Notes: generated by a model from the sequence alone, not told the origin. A stretch of DNA of 64,000 bases from Gammaproteobacteria bacterium (GCA_003353785.1 PIVX01000001.1:186001-250000), one strand, 5' to 3'; positions 46,646 to 56,762 are shown, counted from the first letter of the stretch. Numbers and translations are program-made.

Positions 46646-48052
46646 TTATAACATATTTTTTAGAATCGTAGTAAGATCAAGTTCCATTCCTGGTTTACTC
46701 TTTATATCAAGTCTCAAATATGGTTCTTCTACATTTCGTTGATATTTCACATTCTCAAGATCAGCTTTAGCCATAACAATATCCCCTATTTTCTTTTCTA
46801 AATTTGTACGCACTAGGTTATTCGCTTCTTCATCACCTCTATTCATTTTTTCAGCACCTGTGTTAATATCGTTAACTAAATCATCATATTCTTTTTGAAA
46901 TTCAACATATTTACCTTCTTTCTCTTTTCTCTTACGTCTATAATGGATATAGCATGCTGCTGCTATCCCAATGACACATACTGCAGCTATTCCTCCTGAG
47001 AGCATAGCTGCACCTGTTATAGTTAATGCACCAACAATAGTTGCACCAGTTATCAGTGCACCAGCAAGTACCGATACGGCACCAGTCAAGCTTACCATAC
47101 CTATCCGACTATCTATTACATTTTTAAAAATTTTACCCATTGCTGTGGCCCTAGCAACCTCAGTAGAGTGCCTTAAACGATCCTCCATAATACTATTTAA
47201 AGTACTAGTATACTGTTGAAAAGCATGCGTAATACCTAATAGATTTTTACTATATTCATCAGAAACAGAATCATCAGTAGTTACAAATTCCACCTCTTTT
47301 CTATTTTGTTCATAAGCAGTTCCTAAATCAGTTGTTGAATATTTACTACGAGGATATATATAAGATCCTTTATTGCGCTCATAAGTTTCATTCCACATAT
47401 ATAGTGAACCTGCATTATTATTTATATCGTTCATCAGACTATGTCTAACCATATCACTAGCTAGTCCTCTTGTTGTTGTTCTTTTACCTGTCATAGTCCT
47501 TTTAGCAAACATGTGTTTCTGTGGTTCTTTTACAAATTCTAAGATTAAACCTTGTAAATCACCAAGATGATCAAAAGAATCTTCCCTTAAATTAAGAAAT
47601 TGGTGGCCTCCTTGCAGATGTTTACCAAAACCCTTATGTTTTAGGGTTAGTTCAGTCTCAAAAGTTGAAGAAATAGCTGCTACTTTAATTAATTTAAGTT
47701 CATCAAGTATTTTGTCATTTTCATAACTATCGCTATCAAATATCGCTGGCCGATCTTTCTGCTGAACCTCTACACAACGTTCTGGTAAAAGCCCATATTC
47801 ATCTAATGCCTCACGCTCTATTGCATTTAATTCTGTAGAATTCTTATACTTCTCCTTAATATGCTTAACTATAATACCTCCTATATAATGTTTAAACAAA
47901 TAATTCAGGTATTCATTAGCTTGCTTATAACAACGATTTTCGTCTTCATTCCATCCTAATAGTTTTCCTAGATCCTCATCAACTTCAAATCTAAAATATT
48001 GATTATAAAGATCCATTGCCACATTTTCTACATTTCTATTCTTGGCGGGCAT
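46646..48052 (-). CDS. Unrecognised effector-like protein with a glycine-rich two-helix membrane hairpin (468 aa)
   Basis: I recognise no family. The first 300 residues are soluble and charged with no signal peptide. Residues about 318-345 and 347-371 form two glycine/alanine-rich hydrophobic helices (GALITGATIVGAL, GGIAAVCVIGIAAAC), then a basic patch YRRKRKEKEG and a charged helical tail to the end. Absence of a signal peptide with an internal hairpin and helical ends is common in type IV secretion effectors that insert in host membranes. That is only an inference here. AGAAGG precedes the ATG. It sits alone among other orphan genes. Confidence 0.65.
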   Translation of the reverse strand: MPAKNRNVENVAMDLYNQYFRFEVDEDLGKLLGWNEDENRCYKQANEYLNYLFKHYIGGIIVKHIKEKYKNSTELNAIEREALDEYGLLPERCVEVQQKDRPAIFDSDSYENDKILDELKLIKVAAISSTFETELTLKHKGFGKHLQGGHQFLNLREDSFDHLGDLQGLILEFVKEPQKHMFAKRTMTGKRTTTRGLASDMVRHSLMNDINNNAGSLYMWNETYERNKGSYIYPRSKYSTTDLGTAYEQNRKEVEFVTTDDSVSDEYSKNLLGITHAFQQYTSTLNSIMEDRLRHSTEVARATAMGKIFKNVIDSRIGMVSLTGAVSVLAGALITGATIVGALTITGAAMLSGGIAAVCVIGIAAACYIHYRRKRKEKEGKYVEFQKEYDDLVNDINTGAEKMNRGDEEANNLVRTNLEKKIGDIVMAKADLENVKYQRNVEEPYLRLDIKSKPGMELDLTTILKNML

Positions 48053-48244
48053 AATAATACCTTCTGCAGATAATTAGTAAAATAAACTAAAAACATTTCT
48101 AACAAAATGTCATATTAGAGTATAGTAATCCCTTGTAAAATAGGTAGAACCATTAATAATTTACCACTAGGTATTGGCAAATATTATGTAATATTGTATG
48201 AAAAATATCATTATGGTTTATAATTATAAACTAGAATTGACATC

Positions 48245-48268
48245 CTCACCAAGCTTTTGGCATGTGAG
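48245..48268. repeat. Isolated hairpin, possible end of a lost IS200/IS605-type element
   Basis: CTCACCAA-GCTT-TTGG-cat-GTGAG forms a stem with a small bulge. The preceding text TTGACATCCTC resembles the beginning of the subterminal hairpins of IS200/IS605 elements. No transposase frame is present nearby. It lies in the 286-base gene-free gap between two orphan genes. Confidence 0.3.
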
Positions 48269-48338
48269 CCTGAAATAAATATGCCAACATTCGTCCAATA
48301 AAATGACAGAAGATTAATTTAGAATACAAATATTGTCT

Positions 48339-48899
48339 CTAAAGAATATTACAGTAATCCCAAATGCTACTATTTGCTTCAATACTACTGGAGTGTTCGA
48401 TACGTATATTTTTTATTTTATCATCACCGCATCCAGTAATATTTAACTTAATTTGCACAAAACTATTGCCAGACAGTAGATTATTGCTGTCATTTTGACC
48501 GAATAAAATATCGCTAGTTTGAATTAATTTCGTATTATTAGTAGAACTGAAATAAGCAGTATTGTTAAAATTTCCATGCATGGTTTCTGTTACAAAATCG
48601 TTTCGTGATTGAGCTGCTGCGTCAGATACTTGGTATACATTATAGTCTGATGGAATATTTACGGTTCTAGTAAGAGTTAATTTATCAAAATCTTTAGTAG
48701 AATTATTATATGTACTAGACGGTATATCAATGGTTACACTAGTTCCATCATTTTCAGACATAGATAATTTTCTAAATTCAACTTTAACTTTAATATCCTG
48801 TGAAGACTTGCTAGTTATGTTAATTGTAACTGGTATCTCAACAGCAAGAACTGGTAATGCTACAAAAATGTTAACTAATATACAAACTAAAAATTTCAT
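48339..48899 (-). CDS. Unrecognised exported protein (186 aa)
   Basis: Signal peptide about 1-19 (ILVNIFVALPVLA). The mature protein is beta-rich and Ser/Thr/Asn-rich (TINITSKSSQDIKVKVEF, TVTIDIPSSTYNNS-like strands). It has two cysteines near the C-terminus, GCGDDKIKNIRIE and WDYCNIL, which could form a disulfide. No homologous family comes to mind. The Ser/Thr/Asn richness fits a surface or periplasmic adhesin-like or pilin-like fold. AAGGAAATTCATT precedes the ATG. It is a single gene flanked by gene-poor DNA on both sides. Confidence 0.6.
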   Translation of the reverse strand: MKFLVCILVNIFVALPVLAVEIPVTINITSKSSQDIKVKVEFRKLSMSENDGTSVTIDIPSSTYNNSTKDFDKLTLTRTVNIPSDYNVYQVSDAAAQSRNDFVTETMHGNFNNTAYFSSTNNTKLIQTSDILFGQNDSNNLLSGNSFVQIKLNITGCGDDKIKNIRIEHSSSIEANSSIWDYCNIL

Positions 48900-49286
48900 A
48901 ATGAATTTCCTTAAATGAAAGAATTATAGATATCATGATTACTAGCTCATTTGCAATAAGTATTTTAAAAAAGAGCTATTAATGGCAAAAATATAAATAT
49001 TTTATTCAATAATTCTCCCCAAGACCACAATCAGTAGAGTTAAGAAACAAAGCTATTTACATAATTTGTAACTAGAACTAGACTCAATTTAAAGCAATAA
49101 ATTTTTGAACAAACATGGAACGCTATTGAATTGACCAAAACTGTCATAAGGGGAAATTCTTTGACTAGTAAGAGAATCATTTTTGTTTGTTAGATCCCTA
49201 GATAACGAACTATAGAGCGGAATGCCTATAGAAGTTAACATATGTACAAATGTAAGCAAGTAAAGTAATTTAGGATCATAGCTAAA
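48900..49286. other. Gene-free interval between an orphan gene and radA
   Basis: About 390 bases with frequent stops in every frame. The stretch 49105-49220 is less AT-rich and holds short coding-like scraps without a start. It may be a worn insertion or gene, but nothing could be identified. The secreted-protein promoter lies near its left end. Confidence 0.4.
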
Positions 49287-50627
49287 TCACATCCTAAAGA
49301 CATTAATAGCTTCTAAAATTGTATCCACTAGTGTCACTTCTAATCCTGGAATATCGTTCTTTGGTTTATTCTTCTTAGGGATAATTGCTAATTCAAAACC
49401 AACCTTCGCTGCTTCTTGTAACCGCTCTTGCCCATGCTGAATCGGCCTAATTTCACCAGATAAACCAAGCTCTCCTAAAATAATAGCTTTTCTTTTTATA
49501 GATACTCCTTTTAAGCTAGAATATATCGCTAAAGCAATAGCTAAATCAGCTGCGGTTTCATTTATCTTAATACCACCAACAACATTTATATACACATCAT
49601 GTTGGCTAGTAACAACACTTGCATGCCTATTCAAAATAGCAAGCAACATAGAGATCCTGTTATGATCAACCCCAACACAAACTCTTCTTGGATTACTAAG
49701 CTGACTTTGATCTACTAATGCTTGTAGCTCAACTAAAATTGTCCTACTTCCTTCCCAAACTGCAGTTATCATGGTGCCAAACTTACCTTGAATAAACTGC
49801 GATAGAAAAATTGCCGATGGATTATTAACCGCTTGTAAACCTTGCTCAGTCATTGCAAACACTCCAAGTTCATTTGCAGGCCCAAATCTATTTTTTGTAG
49901 TCCTAAGTAATCTATATCGACTATTATCAGATCCTTCAAAGTACAAAACAGTATCTACCATATGCTCAAGAACTCTAGGTCCTGCAATACTACCATCTTT
50001 AGTGACATGACCAACAATGAATAATGTCACTAACTTAGTCTTAGCAAACTGAATAAGTTTTGAAGCACATTCCCTAACCTGACTAACACTACCTGGAGCC
50101 GAAGTTAAATCAGTTGAAAAAATAGTTTGAATAGAATCAATAACCACTACACTTGGCTTAATTTTTTCAAAATTAATAATGATATCATTCAATGCAGTAG
50201 CAGATAAAATATATTGTTCACCACTTTGCATAGATATGCGTGATGCACGTAATGACACCTGAGACAAAGATTCTTCACCAGAAACATATAATACTTTATT
50301 GGTTACAGATAAATTACCAAGAACCTGAGTTAACAATGTTGACTTGCCAATCCCTGGATCACCCCCGATTAATATCGCCATTCCAGGGAAAATACCACCA
50401 CCAAGAACTCTATCAAACTCAGATAAATTTGTAGTAATTGGACGAGAAGAATGAATTGCTTTAATCTCTGATAATTTAGATATAGAATAATCCGTCTTAG
50501 ATTTAGTACGAGCAACAATAATAGATTCGGTTAGTGAATTCCAGCTAGAACAATTACTACATTGACCAGACCATTTAGAAAAATTATCTCCGCACTCTTG
50601 GCAAACAAAAGCTGTCTTTCGATTCAT
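49287..50627 (-). CDS. radA: DNA repair protein RadA (446 aa)
   Basis: RecA-like branch-migration helicase. It has an N-terminal zinc finger CQEC...CSNCSSW (about 9-29), Walker A GGDPGIGKSTLL near 88-99, Walker B VVVIDSIQT, the RadA-specific KNRFG motif near 245, and a C-terminal Lon-protease-like domain (about 275-446) with DVYINVVGGIKI and LGELGLSGEIR. Full length. It heads leftward at the end of the block rpsF-rpsR-DUF2232-rplI-dnaB-alr-lipoprotein-radA. Confidence 0.96.
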   Translation of the reverse strand: MNRKTAFVCQECGDNFSKWSGQCSNCSSWNSLTESIIVARTKSKTDYSISKLSEIKAIHSSRPITTNLSEFDRVLGGGIFPGMAILIGGDPGIGKSTLLTQVLGNLSVTNKVLYVSGEESLSQVSLRASRISMQSGEQYILSATALNDIIINFEKIKPSVVVIDSIQTIFSTDLTSAPGSVSQVRECASKLIQFAKTKLVTLFIVGHVTKDGSIAGPRVLEHMVDTVLYFEGSDNSRYRLLRTTKNRFGPANELGVFAMTEQGLQAVNNPSAIFLSQFIQGKFGTMITAVWEGSRTILVELQALVDQSQLSNPRRVCVGVDHNRISMLLAILNRHASVVTSQHDVYINVVGGIKINETAADLAIALAIYSSLKGVSIKRKAIILGELGLSGEIRPIQHGQERLQEAAKVGFELAIIPKKNKPKNDIPGLEVTLVDTILEAINVFRM

Positions 50628-50661
50628 TATTTTTTACTCGCAGAGAATTTTATTCTTCTAA

Positions 50662-51123
50662 CTAATCAATTATCTTCCAACTTCCATCATCCATTCTACA
50701 AGCAGTACCATAAATCTTTTCGGTAGTGCCCCCTATCATAGCTTCAGTAGTAAACTCACGACACGGTTGAGTTGTTCTATTTACTGCTTTAGTATAAGTC
50801 TTGGTAGGAGTTACGGTATATCTTGAACCTGTATCAGGATTTCTCCACCTCCTAGAACGACCTGTTCTAGTATTCTCAAGGGTTCTGCTAACTTGCCTTC
50901 TATCAGTCTTATCTATACTGGAACCAATACGCCCCCCTACAAAAGAACCGATGAGTATTCCAACAACCGTAGTAACAGCTCTAGTTGTTCCATCACCTAT
51001 TGTATTGCCTAATACACCACCAACTACTCCGCCGGTAATAACTCCTGATTGTTCATTATCTAAATTTGTACACCCTGTCAGCAATAACAATAAAGTAGCA
51101 ACTAATACCCTAACAATCATCAC
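50662..51123 (-). CDS. Glycine-zipper surface lipoprotein, RT0821/Lpp0805 (17-kDa antigen-like) family (153 aa)
   Basis: Outer-membrane lipoprotein with lipobox LLLTGC (Cys18). A glycine-zipper hairpin follows (ITGGVVGGVLGNTIGDG, then VVGILIGSFVGGRIGSSID, about 29-70). The C-terminal domain YTVTPTKTY, CREFTTEAMIGG and YGTACRMDDGSWKI carries two cysteines. The family occurs in Rickettsia and Legionella, where relatives are surface antigens. The gene lies between radA and alr on the same strand. Confidence 0.85.
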   Translation of the reverse strand: MMIVRVLVATLLLLLTGCTNLDNEQSGVITGGVVGGVLGNTIGDGTTRAVTTVVGILIGSFVGGRIGSSIDKTDRRQVSRTLENTRTGRSRRWRNPDTGSRYTVTPTKTYTKAVNRTTQPCREFTTEAMIGGTTEKIYGTACRMDDGSWKIID

Positions 51124-51249
51124 ACACCCTTTTTAATTCATTAAATTGTTATTATGTATAGGCAGTTCATAATAATCAAGTACAGAAACACCCTAAAAAA
51201 CTAAATCAACAAGTTTACTAGATAAATTCACAGCACTATAAGACATTTC

Positions 51250-52299
51250 TTATCTTATATTGCACAATAGCTCATATGGACTTCTTCCAGCATGTTGAGA
51301 TATCATCTCTATAGGCAAATCATTTCCCCAAAATATAACTTTATCATTTACCTTAGGATCTGCTATTTTAGACAAATCAACTGCTATTTTCTCCATAGAA
51401 GTAATACCCAAAGTAACTGTCCTAAAACCAGCCACCATCACCGGCGCCCCACTAGCAACTCGAGGATAACCATCTCCATAACCCACAGGTACAATACCCA
51501 CCAACATATCTGCTTGGCATTGATAAGTTGCTCCATATCCAATATATTCTCCTTGTTTACACTCCTTCATTGATATTATCCAACTGTTGAAATCCATAAC
51601 AGGTTTTAACGACAATTCATTAACCAAATTATTTTTACTAACTGGAGACACTCCGTACAACATTAAGCCAGGCCTAACCCAATCATTAGTATGATCCCAA
51701 CCAACAATTCCGGCACTATTTGACATACTGACTGGCAATGAATATCTATTAACAATAAACATAAATTTATCAAACTGCTCTTGCGTAAAAGATTTGTGTA
51801 TCTCATTAGCAGAATGCCAATGCGTCATTAACAATTCAATTTCTGCTTTTTTAATTTTACTAAGCATATTTATCGCGCTATCAGCACAATCCATGGTAAA
51901 TCCTAGTCTGTTCATTCCAGAATCTATTTTCAACCAAATATTTAATGATTTTGGCAAAGTTATCCTTTTTAAAATTTTTATTTGTAAAAAATCATGAATA
52001 ACCGTTGTTAAATCATATTCCAAACAGGCTTGTAATTCACGTTGGCTGGTGAATCCATTAAGTACAACTATCTTTTTAGTATAACCAAGCTCCCGTAAAT
52101 GAATAGCCTCTTGGAAGTCTGAAACTCCAAGCCCCTCACATTCTTTTAGCGCAGGGTAAACTCTACTTATAGAATGGCCATAAGCATTAGATTTTACTAT
52201 TCCTAAAATTTTACTACCTGAACTTAATCTTCTGGTGATATCTAAATTGTGTCTCATAGCTTGGAGATCGATATCAATTAAATATCTTCGAAAATTCAT
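51250..52299 (-). CDS. alr: Alanine racemase (349 aa)
   Basis: PLP enzyme making D-alanine for peptidoglycan, showing that a wall pathway is kept. The PLP lysine is in ILGIVKSNAYGH near 32-43, WLKIDSGMNRLG holds the usual substrate-side residues, and the catalytic Tyr is in YIGYGATYQ near 246. PVGYGDGYPR is the other conserved block. Length is slightly short but complete. It follows dnaB after 12 bases. Confidence 0.95.
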   Translation of the reverse strand: MNFRRYLIDIDLQAMRHNLDITRRLSSGSKILGIVKSNAYGHSISRVYPALKECEGLGVSDFQEAIHLRELGYTKKIVVLNGFTSQRELQACLEYDLTTVIHDFLQIKILKRITLPKSLNIWLKIDSGMNRLGFTMDCADSAINMLSKIKKAEIELLMTHWHSANEIHKSFTQEQFDKFMFIVNRYSLPVSMSNSAGIVGWDHTNDWVRPGLMLYGVSPVSKNNLVNELSLKPVMDFNSWIISMKECKQGEYIGYGATYQCQADMLVGIVPVGYGDGYPRVASGAPVMVAGFRTVTLGITSMEKIAVDLSKIADPKVNDKVIFWGNDLPIEMISQHAGRSPYELLCNIR

Positions 52300-52311
52300 A
52301 AACTACTCTTG

Positions 52312-53697
52312 CTAATTGTTATAATCTGACTGATAGACAGCATTTTCAAATTTAGTATACTTTCCAAGAAAAGTTAGCTTTATTCTACCAATAGGTCCAT
52401 TTCTTTGCTTAGCAACAATTATTTCAGCCAATCCTTTATCTTGACTATCTTCATTATAAACTTCATCTCGATAAATAAAAACTATTACATCTGCATCTTG
52501 CTCGATTGCACCAGACTCTCTAAGATCAGACATTACAGGTCTCTTATCAGAGCGCTGCTCAAGACTTCTATTTAGCTGGGACAAAGCAACAACAGGAACG
52601 GACAGCTCCTTTGCTAAAGCTTTTAATGAACGGGATATTTCAGAAATTTCAGCAGTTCTACTCTCGGCTCTATATCCAGGAACATGCATCAATTGTAAAT
52701 AATCTACTATGACCAAACCTATTTGACCATGTTCACGAGACATCCTTCTAGCTCTTGATCTGATCTCTGCAGGGCTTAAATTAGGAGTATCATCAACAAA
52801 CAAAGGAGCTTCAGAAATAACATTAATTGCTGAAGAAATCCTGGCCCAATCAGCATCACCAATTTTTCCGGAACGAAGCTTATGTTGATCTATATGTGCT
52901 AATGATGAAATTAATCGCATTGCAATAGCGTCTTTTGGCATTTCCAAGCTAAAGATCAACACTGGTAATTTATGTTTAATCGCAGCGTTCTCAGCCATAT
53001 TAACCCCAAGTACAGTTTTACCCATAGAAGGTCTACCAGCTACTATAACTAAATCACTTTTTTGTAATCCTGAAGTTAAATTATCAAAATCGATAAATCC
53101 AGTTGGAACACCTGTTATTGAGCTATCTGACTTGCTAAGCTCATCAATCTTATCTACTGTTTGAGCCAGGATCTCTTGAATATGGGTAGGGCCTTGGCCT
53201 TTACTTGAATGATGCCCTATTTTCAAGACTTCACTCTCAGCAAAGTCTAGCAACTCCACAATATCTCTTCCTTCAGGATTAAAGGCAATATTTGCTATAT
53301 TGTTTGAGGTTTGAATTAATTGTCTTAATACCGAACGTTCCCTAACTATCTCAGCATATGCAGTTATATTGGCAACAGTTGGAACGTTATTTACTAATTC
53401 AAATAAATAAATTTCTCCTCCAACATTTTGTAGTTTATCTGCACGACTCAACCATTCCTTTACAGTCAAGACATCAAACGGTTTGTTGTCAGCATCAAGA
53501 GCTAATAAAGCTTCAAAAATTGATTTGTGTTCATTACGATAAAAATCTACAGAAGATAATATTTCAGAAACTAAATCCCAAGCTTGGTTATCAAGCATCA
53601 AACCACCTAATACAGATTGCTCTGCAGAGTTAGAAAAAGGAGGGACTTTAGGAGTTAAAGAGCCTTTTTTGCTAACTAGCTTCACTGTATTAGTCAT
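52312..53697 (-). CDS. dnaB: Replicative DNA helicase DnaB (461 aa)
   Basis: Hexameric fork helicase. The N-terminal domain NSAEQSVLGGLMLDNQAWD is at about 23-41. RecA-like motor motifs are Walker A AGRPSMGKTVLG near 212, LPVLIFSLEMPKDA, Walker B LVIVDYLQLMH, SQLNRSLEQR, and the arginine finger region VAKQRNGPIGRI. No intein is present. It is part of the conserved rplI-dnaB-alr run, 14 bases after rplI. Confidence 0.96.
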   Translation of the reverse strand: MTNTVKLVSKKGSLTPKVPPFSNSAEQSVLGGLMLDNQAWDLVSEILSSVDFYRNEHKSIFEALLALDADNKPFDVLTVKEWLSRADKLQNVGGEIYLFELVNNVPTVANITAYAEIVRERSVLRQLIQTSNNIANIAFNPEGRDIVELLDFAESEVLKIGHHSSKGQGPTHIQEILAQTVDKIDELSKSDSSITGVPTGFIDFDNLTSGLQKSDLVIVAGRPSMGKTVLGVNMAENAAIKHKLPVLIFSLEMPKDAIAMRLISSLAHIDQHKLRSGKIGDADWARISSAINVISEAPLFVDDTPNLSPAEIRSRARRMSREHGQIGLVIVDYLQLMHVPGYRAESRTAEISEISRSLKALAKELSVPVVALSQLNRSLEQRSDKRPVMSDLRESGAIEQDADVIVFIYRDEVYNEDSQDKGLAEIIVAKQRNGPIGRIKLTFLGKYTKFENAVYQSDYNN

Positions 53698-53711
53698 AAT
53701 ATACTGCTTTT

Positions 53712-54173
53712 CTAATGTTTTTCCAACTGACGATGAACTTTTACTTTAATTTTTGCTGAAACATCTCCTTCCAACTGAATTACAATATTAAATTCTCCAA
53801 TAGCATGGATTGAACCATCTGGCAAATTAATATCGTTTTTTGCAATTTTAATCTTCGTTTTCTCTTGAATAACATCAGCAATCTCACGCGCACCTACAGA
53901 GCCATATAACCTTCCTTCATCACTAGCCATAGCAAATACATCAAATTCCTGTTCATTCAAAACCTCAGATTTTTGTTTAGCCTCCGTTAAAATGGCATTA
54001 GCTTTAAGTTCTAACTCATGCCTACGTTCTTCAAAACGTTCTAAGTTAACTTTAGTAGCTGTTTCAGCTTTACCAAAAGGCAATAAATAATTGCGCGCAA
54101 AACCTGCTTTAACATTTACCAAGTCACCTAATTTTCCTAATTTGCGAATGTGCTCTAATAATATTACTTGCAT
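53712..54173 (-). CDS. rplI: 50S ribosomal protein L9 (153 aa)
   Basis: Two-domain ribosomal protein. The N-terminal motif MQVILLEHIRKLGKLGDLVNVKAGFARNYL (conserved Gly and RNYL) is followed by a long connecting helix. The C-terminal domain contains FAMASDEGRLYGSVG and the IHAIGEFN end. Length is near the 148-150 norm. It sits downstream of the DUF2232 gene. Confidence 0.96.
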   Translation of the reverse strand: MQVILLEHIRKLGKLGDLVNVKAGFARNYLLPFGKAETATKVNLERFEERRHELELKANAILTEAKQKSEVLNEQEFDVFAMASDEGRLYGSVGAREIADVIQEKTKIKIAKNDINLPDGSIHAIGEFNIVIQLEGDVSAKIKVKVHRQLEKH

Positions 54174-54185
54174 AAAATCTCCTCG

Positions 54186-55064
54186 TTAACTATGCCCCAA
54201 TGCTCTAAAATTAAAATATTTCTCTAAAATCGCAGTAACAACTAGCAATAAAATAATTGCTGGAGAGTACAACATAAAAGAAAAATAGAAAAATCCCAAA
54301 ATTATTTTACGATTCTTGCGTTTATCAGCAAAATAATGGATAACACTTACTCCAACAATTATAAAAGGTAAAAAAACTATTGGTAAAAAAGCTTTAGTTA
54401 AAGATAAATCTAACAATGTTCCTATTAAAGCCACCAACAAAAATGCATTTGCCATCCAACCAATTGTTAGGCTATTAAATTCTTTTTTAAATCCACCCTT
54501 GTTATATAAGCGAGCTTGGCACACTCGACCTAGCATCAATGTGGATAAAATTTGCAATAGCATAATAAGAATCATGATCCCAATAAAGAAACTGTTAAGT
54601 ATGCTAGATATCTTCAGAAAGAAAGCGGAAGGGTTTGTACTACCAACTTTCATAGAAACTTCTAAAACAAAAGCCTGGAAGGCTTCAATTGCGCCATATA
54701 CCCAATCTGAAAAGAAGCTATACATAATAATAACTCCAAGAATACCAACAAACACCAAAGCTTCAAGCACAACTGACCAAGATGATGTTTTTTTTAGTAC
54801 TATCGAAAAAACCCACACTGGAATTGCCATAAAAATCACACTATCCAGAATAAAATAACTGGCATTAACAAAATAAGACAATATCCCAATAAATGCCATA
54901 CATCCTAATAAATTACCGCCTTCTATTTCTCCTTTTTGTAAAGTAACTAAAGATATAATTGTTACCGCTAACCAATTAAACATAATTAGCGTAGAGCATA
55001 ATATCATTACCAATAGCGCATTGGTTCTGTTTTTCATAATAAAATTTAATGCTCTAGTTATCAT
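54186..55064 (-). CDS. DUF2232 integral membrane protein (292 aa)
   Basis: Membrane protein with about eight helices that separates rpsR from rplI, a position where DUF2232 proteins are found in many proteobacteria. Recognisable blocks are the first-helix LIMFNWLAVTIISLVTL, FFIGIMILIMLLQILSTLMLGRVCQARLYN near 155-185, and the C-terminal helix pair. The biochemical role is unknown. A link to membrane biogenesis is a guess from location only. It follows rpsR after 4 bases. Confidence 0.82.
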   Translation of the reverse strand: MITRALNFIMKNRTNALLVMILCSTLIMFNWLAVTIISLVTLQKGEIEGGNLLGCMAFIGILSYFVNASYFILDSVIFMAIPVWVFSIVLKKTSSWSVVLEALVFVGILGVIIMYSFFSDWVYGAIEAFQAFVLEVSMKVGSTNPSAFFLKISSILNSFFIGIMILIMLLQILSTLMLGRVCQARLYNKGGFKKEFNSLTIGWMANAFLLVALIGTLLDLSLTKAFLPIVFLPFIIVGVSVIHYFADKRKNRKIILGFFYFSFMLYSPAIILLLVVTAILEKYFNFRALGHS

Positions 55065-55068
55065 AAAA

Positions 55069-55290
55069 TTACCTATGGTTATCGCAATATGGCAATAGAG
55101 CTAAAAATCTTGCATACTTTACTGCTTGAGCAACTTGACGCTGCTGATAAGCTGACGTACCAGTAATTCTTCCAGGAACAATTTTGCCTGTCTCTGTAAT
55201 AAAATATTTTAAGCTTGCAAAATCTTTATAATCAATAACATGATTATCTTCTCCAGCAAATTTTCCTATATTCTTTTTATTTTTTTTCAT
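55069..55290 (-). CDS. rpsR: 30S ribosomal protein S18 (73 aa)
   Basis: Small ribosomal protein that pairs with S6. It has the typical [19 protein letters not shown] segment, [29 protein letters not shown]-type helix, and terminal CDNHR. The N-terminal zinc-type cysteines found in some S18 are absent. It is 19 bases after rpsF. Confidence 0.97.
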   Translation of the reverse strand: MKKNKKNIGKFAGEDNHVIDYKDFASLKYFITETGKIVPGRITGTSAYQQRQVAQAVKYARFLALLPYCDNHR

Positions 55291-55309
55291 ATCTCAATCT
55301 CCAGAACAA

Positions 55310-55654
55310 TTATAGTTTATCTTCTTTATTTTTTTTTGATTGTTTAAATAAAACAGATGGTTCAGTAATTCCCTGATCTCGTTTTATAATCAAGTTTCTG
55401 ATTATGACATCATTAAATCTAAAAGAATCTTTTAACTCTTCCAGACTATCATTAGAACATTCTATATTCATTAAAACGTAATGTGCCTTATAAACTTTAT
55501 TGATAGGGTATTCTAATTGCCTTCTTCCACAATCTTCCTTGCGATAAATTTTTCCACCAGCCTTTTTTATCGTATCAGTATAACGATCTAACATTCCTGG
55601 AACTTGCTCCGACTGATCAGGGTGAACCAAAAATACAATTTCATAATGACGCAT
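55310..55654 (-). CDS. rpsF: 30S ribosomal protein S6 (114 aa)
   Basis: Begins [18 protein letters not shown], with [13 protein letters not shown] and YVLMNIECS in the middle and RDQGITEP near the end. It binds S18 in the 30S platform. AGGAGAAAATC is a strong ribosome site. It is the first gene of the minus-strand block running to radA. A promoter should lie in the 196-base gap to ttcA. Confidence 0.97.
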   Translation of the reverse strand: MRHYEIVFLVHPDQSEQVPGMLDRYTDTIKKAGGKIYRKEDCGRRQLEYPINKVYKAHYVLMNIECSNDSLEELKDSFRFNDVIIRNLIIKRDQGITEPSVLFKQSKKNKEDKL

Positions 55655-55850
55655 GATTTTCTCCTATGGGTTTAATCTCCGCTTACACTGTGAAGATCAG
55701 GATTAATTTAAAGGTTAATTGTACAAAATCCACTTATAAAAATCAAAGCCATTAATTTTAAGTTTATGTTGAATATTTGCACACTTTTAGTACTATAAAT
55801 GTTTAAGAGGATTTCCTATACTAGTAAGACATTAAATTTGGGCAATATCA

Positions 55851-56642
55851 ATGAAAAATAAACTTGAAATAAAATTAATTCACTATATCGGTAAAGCTAT
55901 TGCAGATTACAAGCTAATTGAAACTGGTGATAAAGTAATGGTCTGCCTATCAGGAGGTAAAGACTCTTTTACTTTGCTTAAAATCTTAAAAATTATGCAA
56001 ATTCGTAGTAACAATAAATTTGAAATTTTTTCATTTACCCTAGATCAACAACAACCTGGATGGGATGATAGCAAACTAAGAGAATGGTTGATAAATAGTC
56101 AAATAAACTTTGTTATCCATTCAGAGGACACCTACTCCATAGTTACAGACAAAATTCCAGCTAATAAAACCTACTGTTCTCTTTGTTCAAGGCTCAGAAG
56201 AGGTATTATATACAATTATGCGACAAAACACGGTTTTAATAAAATAGCTTTGGGCCATCACCGCGATGATCTAATTAACACCTTATTAATGTCAATAATG
56301 TATAATGGACAAATCAAATCAATGCCCCCCAAATTATTATCTGATGATAAACGCAATATCGTAATACGTCCAATGGTATACTGCCAAGAAGCTGATATAG
56401 CAGAATATGCCATATCAAAAGAATTCCCTATTATACCATGTAATTTGTGCGGCTCACAAGAAAACCTGATCCGTAAAAAAGTAGCTAACTTAATTAAAAA
56501 TCTCGCCAAAGAAAACCCAAAAATTCCAAGTAATATGCTCCATGCCCTTTCATCATTACAACCCAGCCAACTTATGGATCAGGAACATTTCGATTTCAAA
56601 TCTTTAACCAGTAGTAATACTGAAAAATATTGTATTGCATAG
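55851..56642 (+). CDS. ttcA: tRNA 2-thiocytidine synthetase TtcA (263 aa)
   Basis: ATP- and Fe-S-dependent enzyme for 2-thiocytidine at tRNA position 32. The PP-loop is [11 protein letters not shown] near 34-44. The cluster cysteines are in [11 protein letters not shown] near 107-117 and in CNLCGSQ near 199. [10 protein letters not shown] and [12 protein letters not shown] are also typical. The length is slightly shorter than E. coli (311) at the C-terminus. It is a stand-alone plus-strand gene divergent from rpsF. Confidence 0.94.
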   Translation: MKNKLEIKLIHYIGKAIADYKLIETGDKVMVCLSGGKDSFTLLKILKIMQIRSNNKFEIFSFTLDQQQPGWDDSKLREWLINSQINFVIHSEDTYSIVTDKIPANKTYCSLCSRLRRGIIYNYATKHGFNKIALGHHRDDLINTLLMSIMYNGQIKSMPPKLLSDDKRNIVIRPMVYCQEADIAEYAISKEFPIIPCNLCGSQENLIRKKVANLIKNLAKENPKIPSNMLHALSSLQPSQLMDQEHFDFKSLTSSNTEKYCIA

Positions 56643-56762
56643 ATTAATAATCTCTCCAAATTTTTTATCTATGCATATATCCATCTTTTAATGCTTGCTT
56701 GTTTTCTATACACAGCTCTGCTAAAATATTAATCTATCTTTTATTCATATTATTTGCTTCGT

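Noticed and set aside
49100-49220. Transposase remnant in the gap before radA
   Set aside because: Coding-like scraps are too short and match no family I can name.
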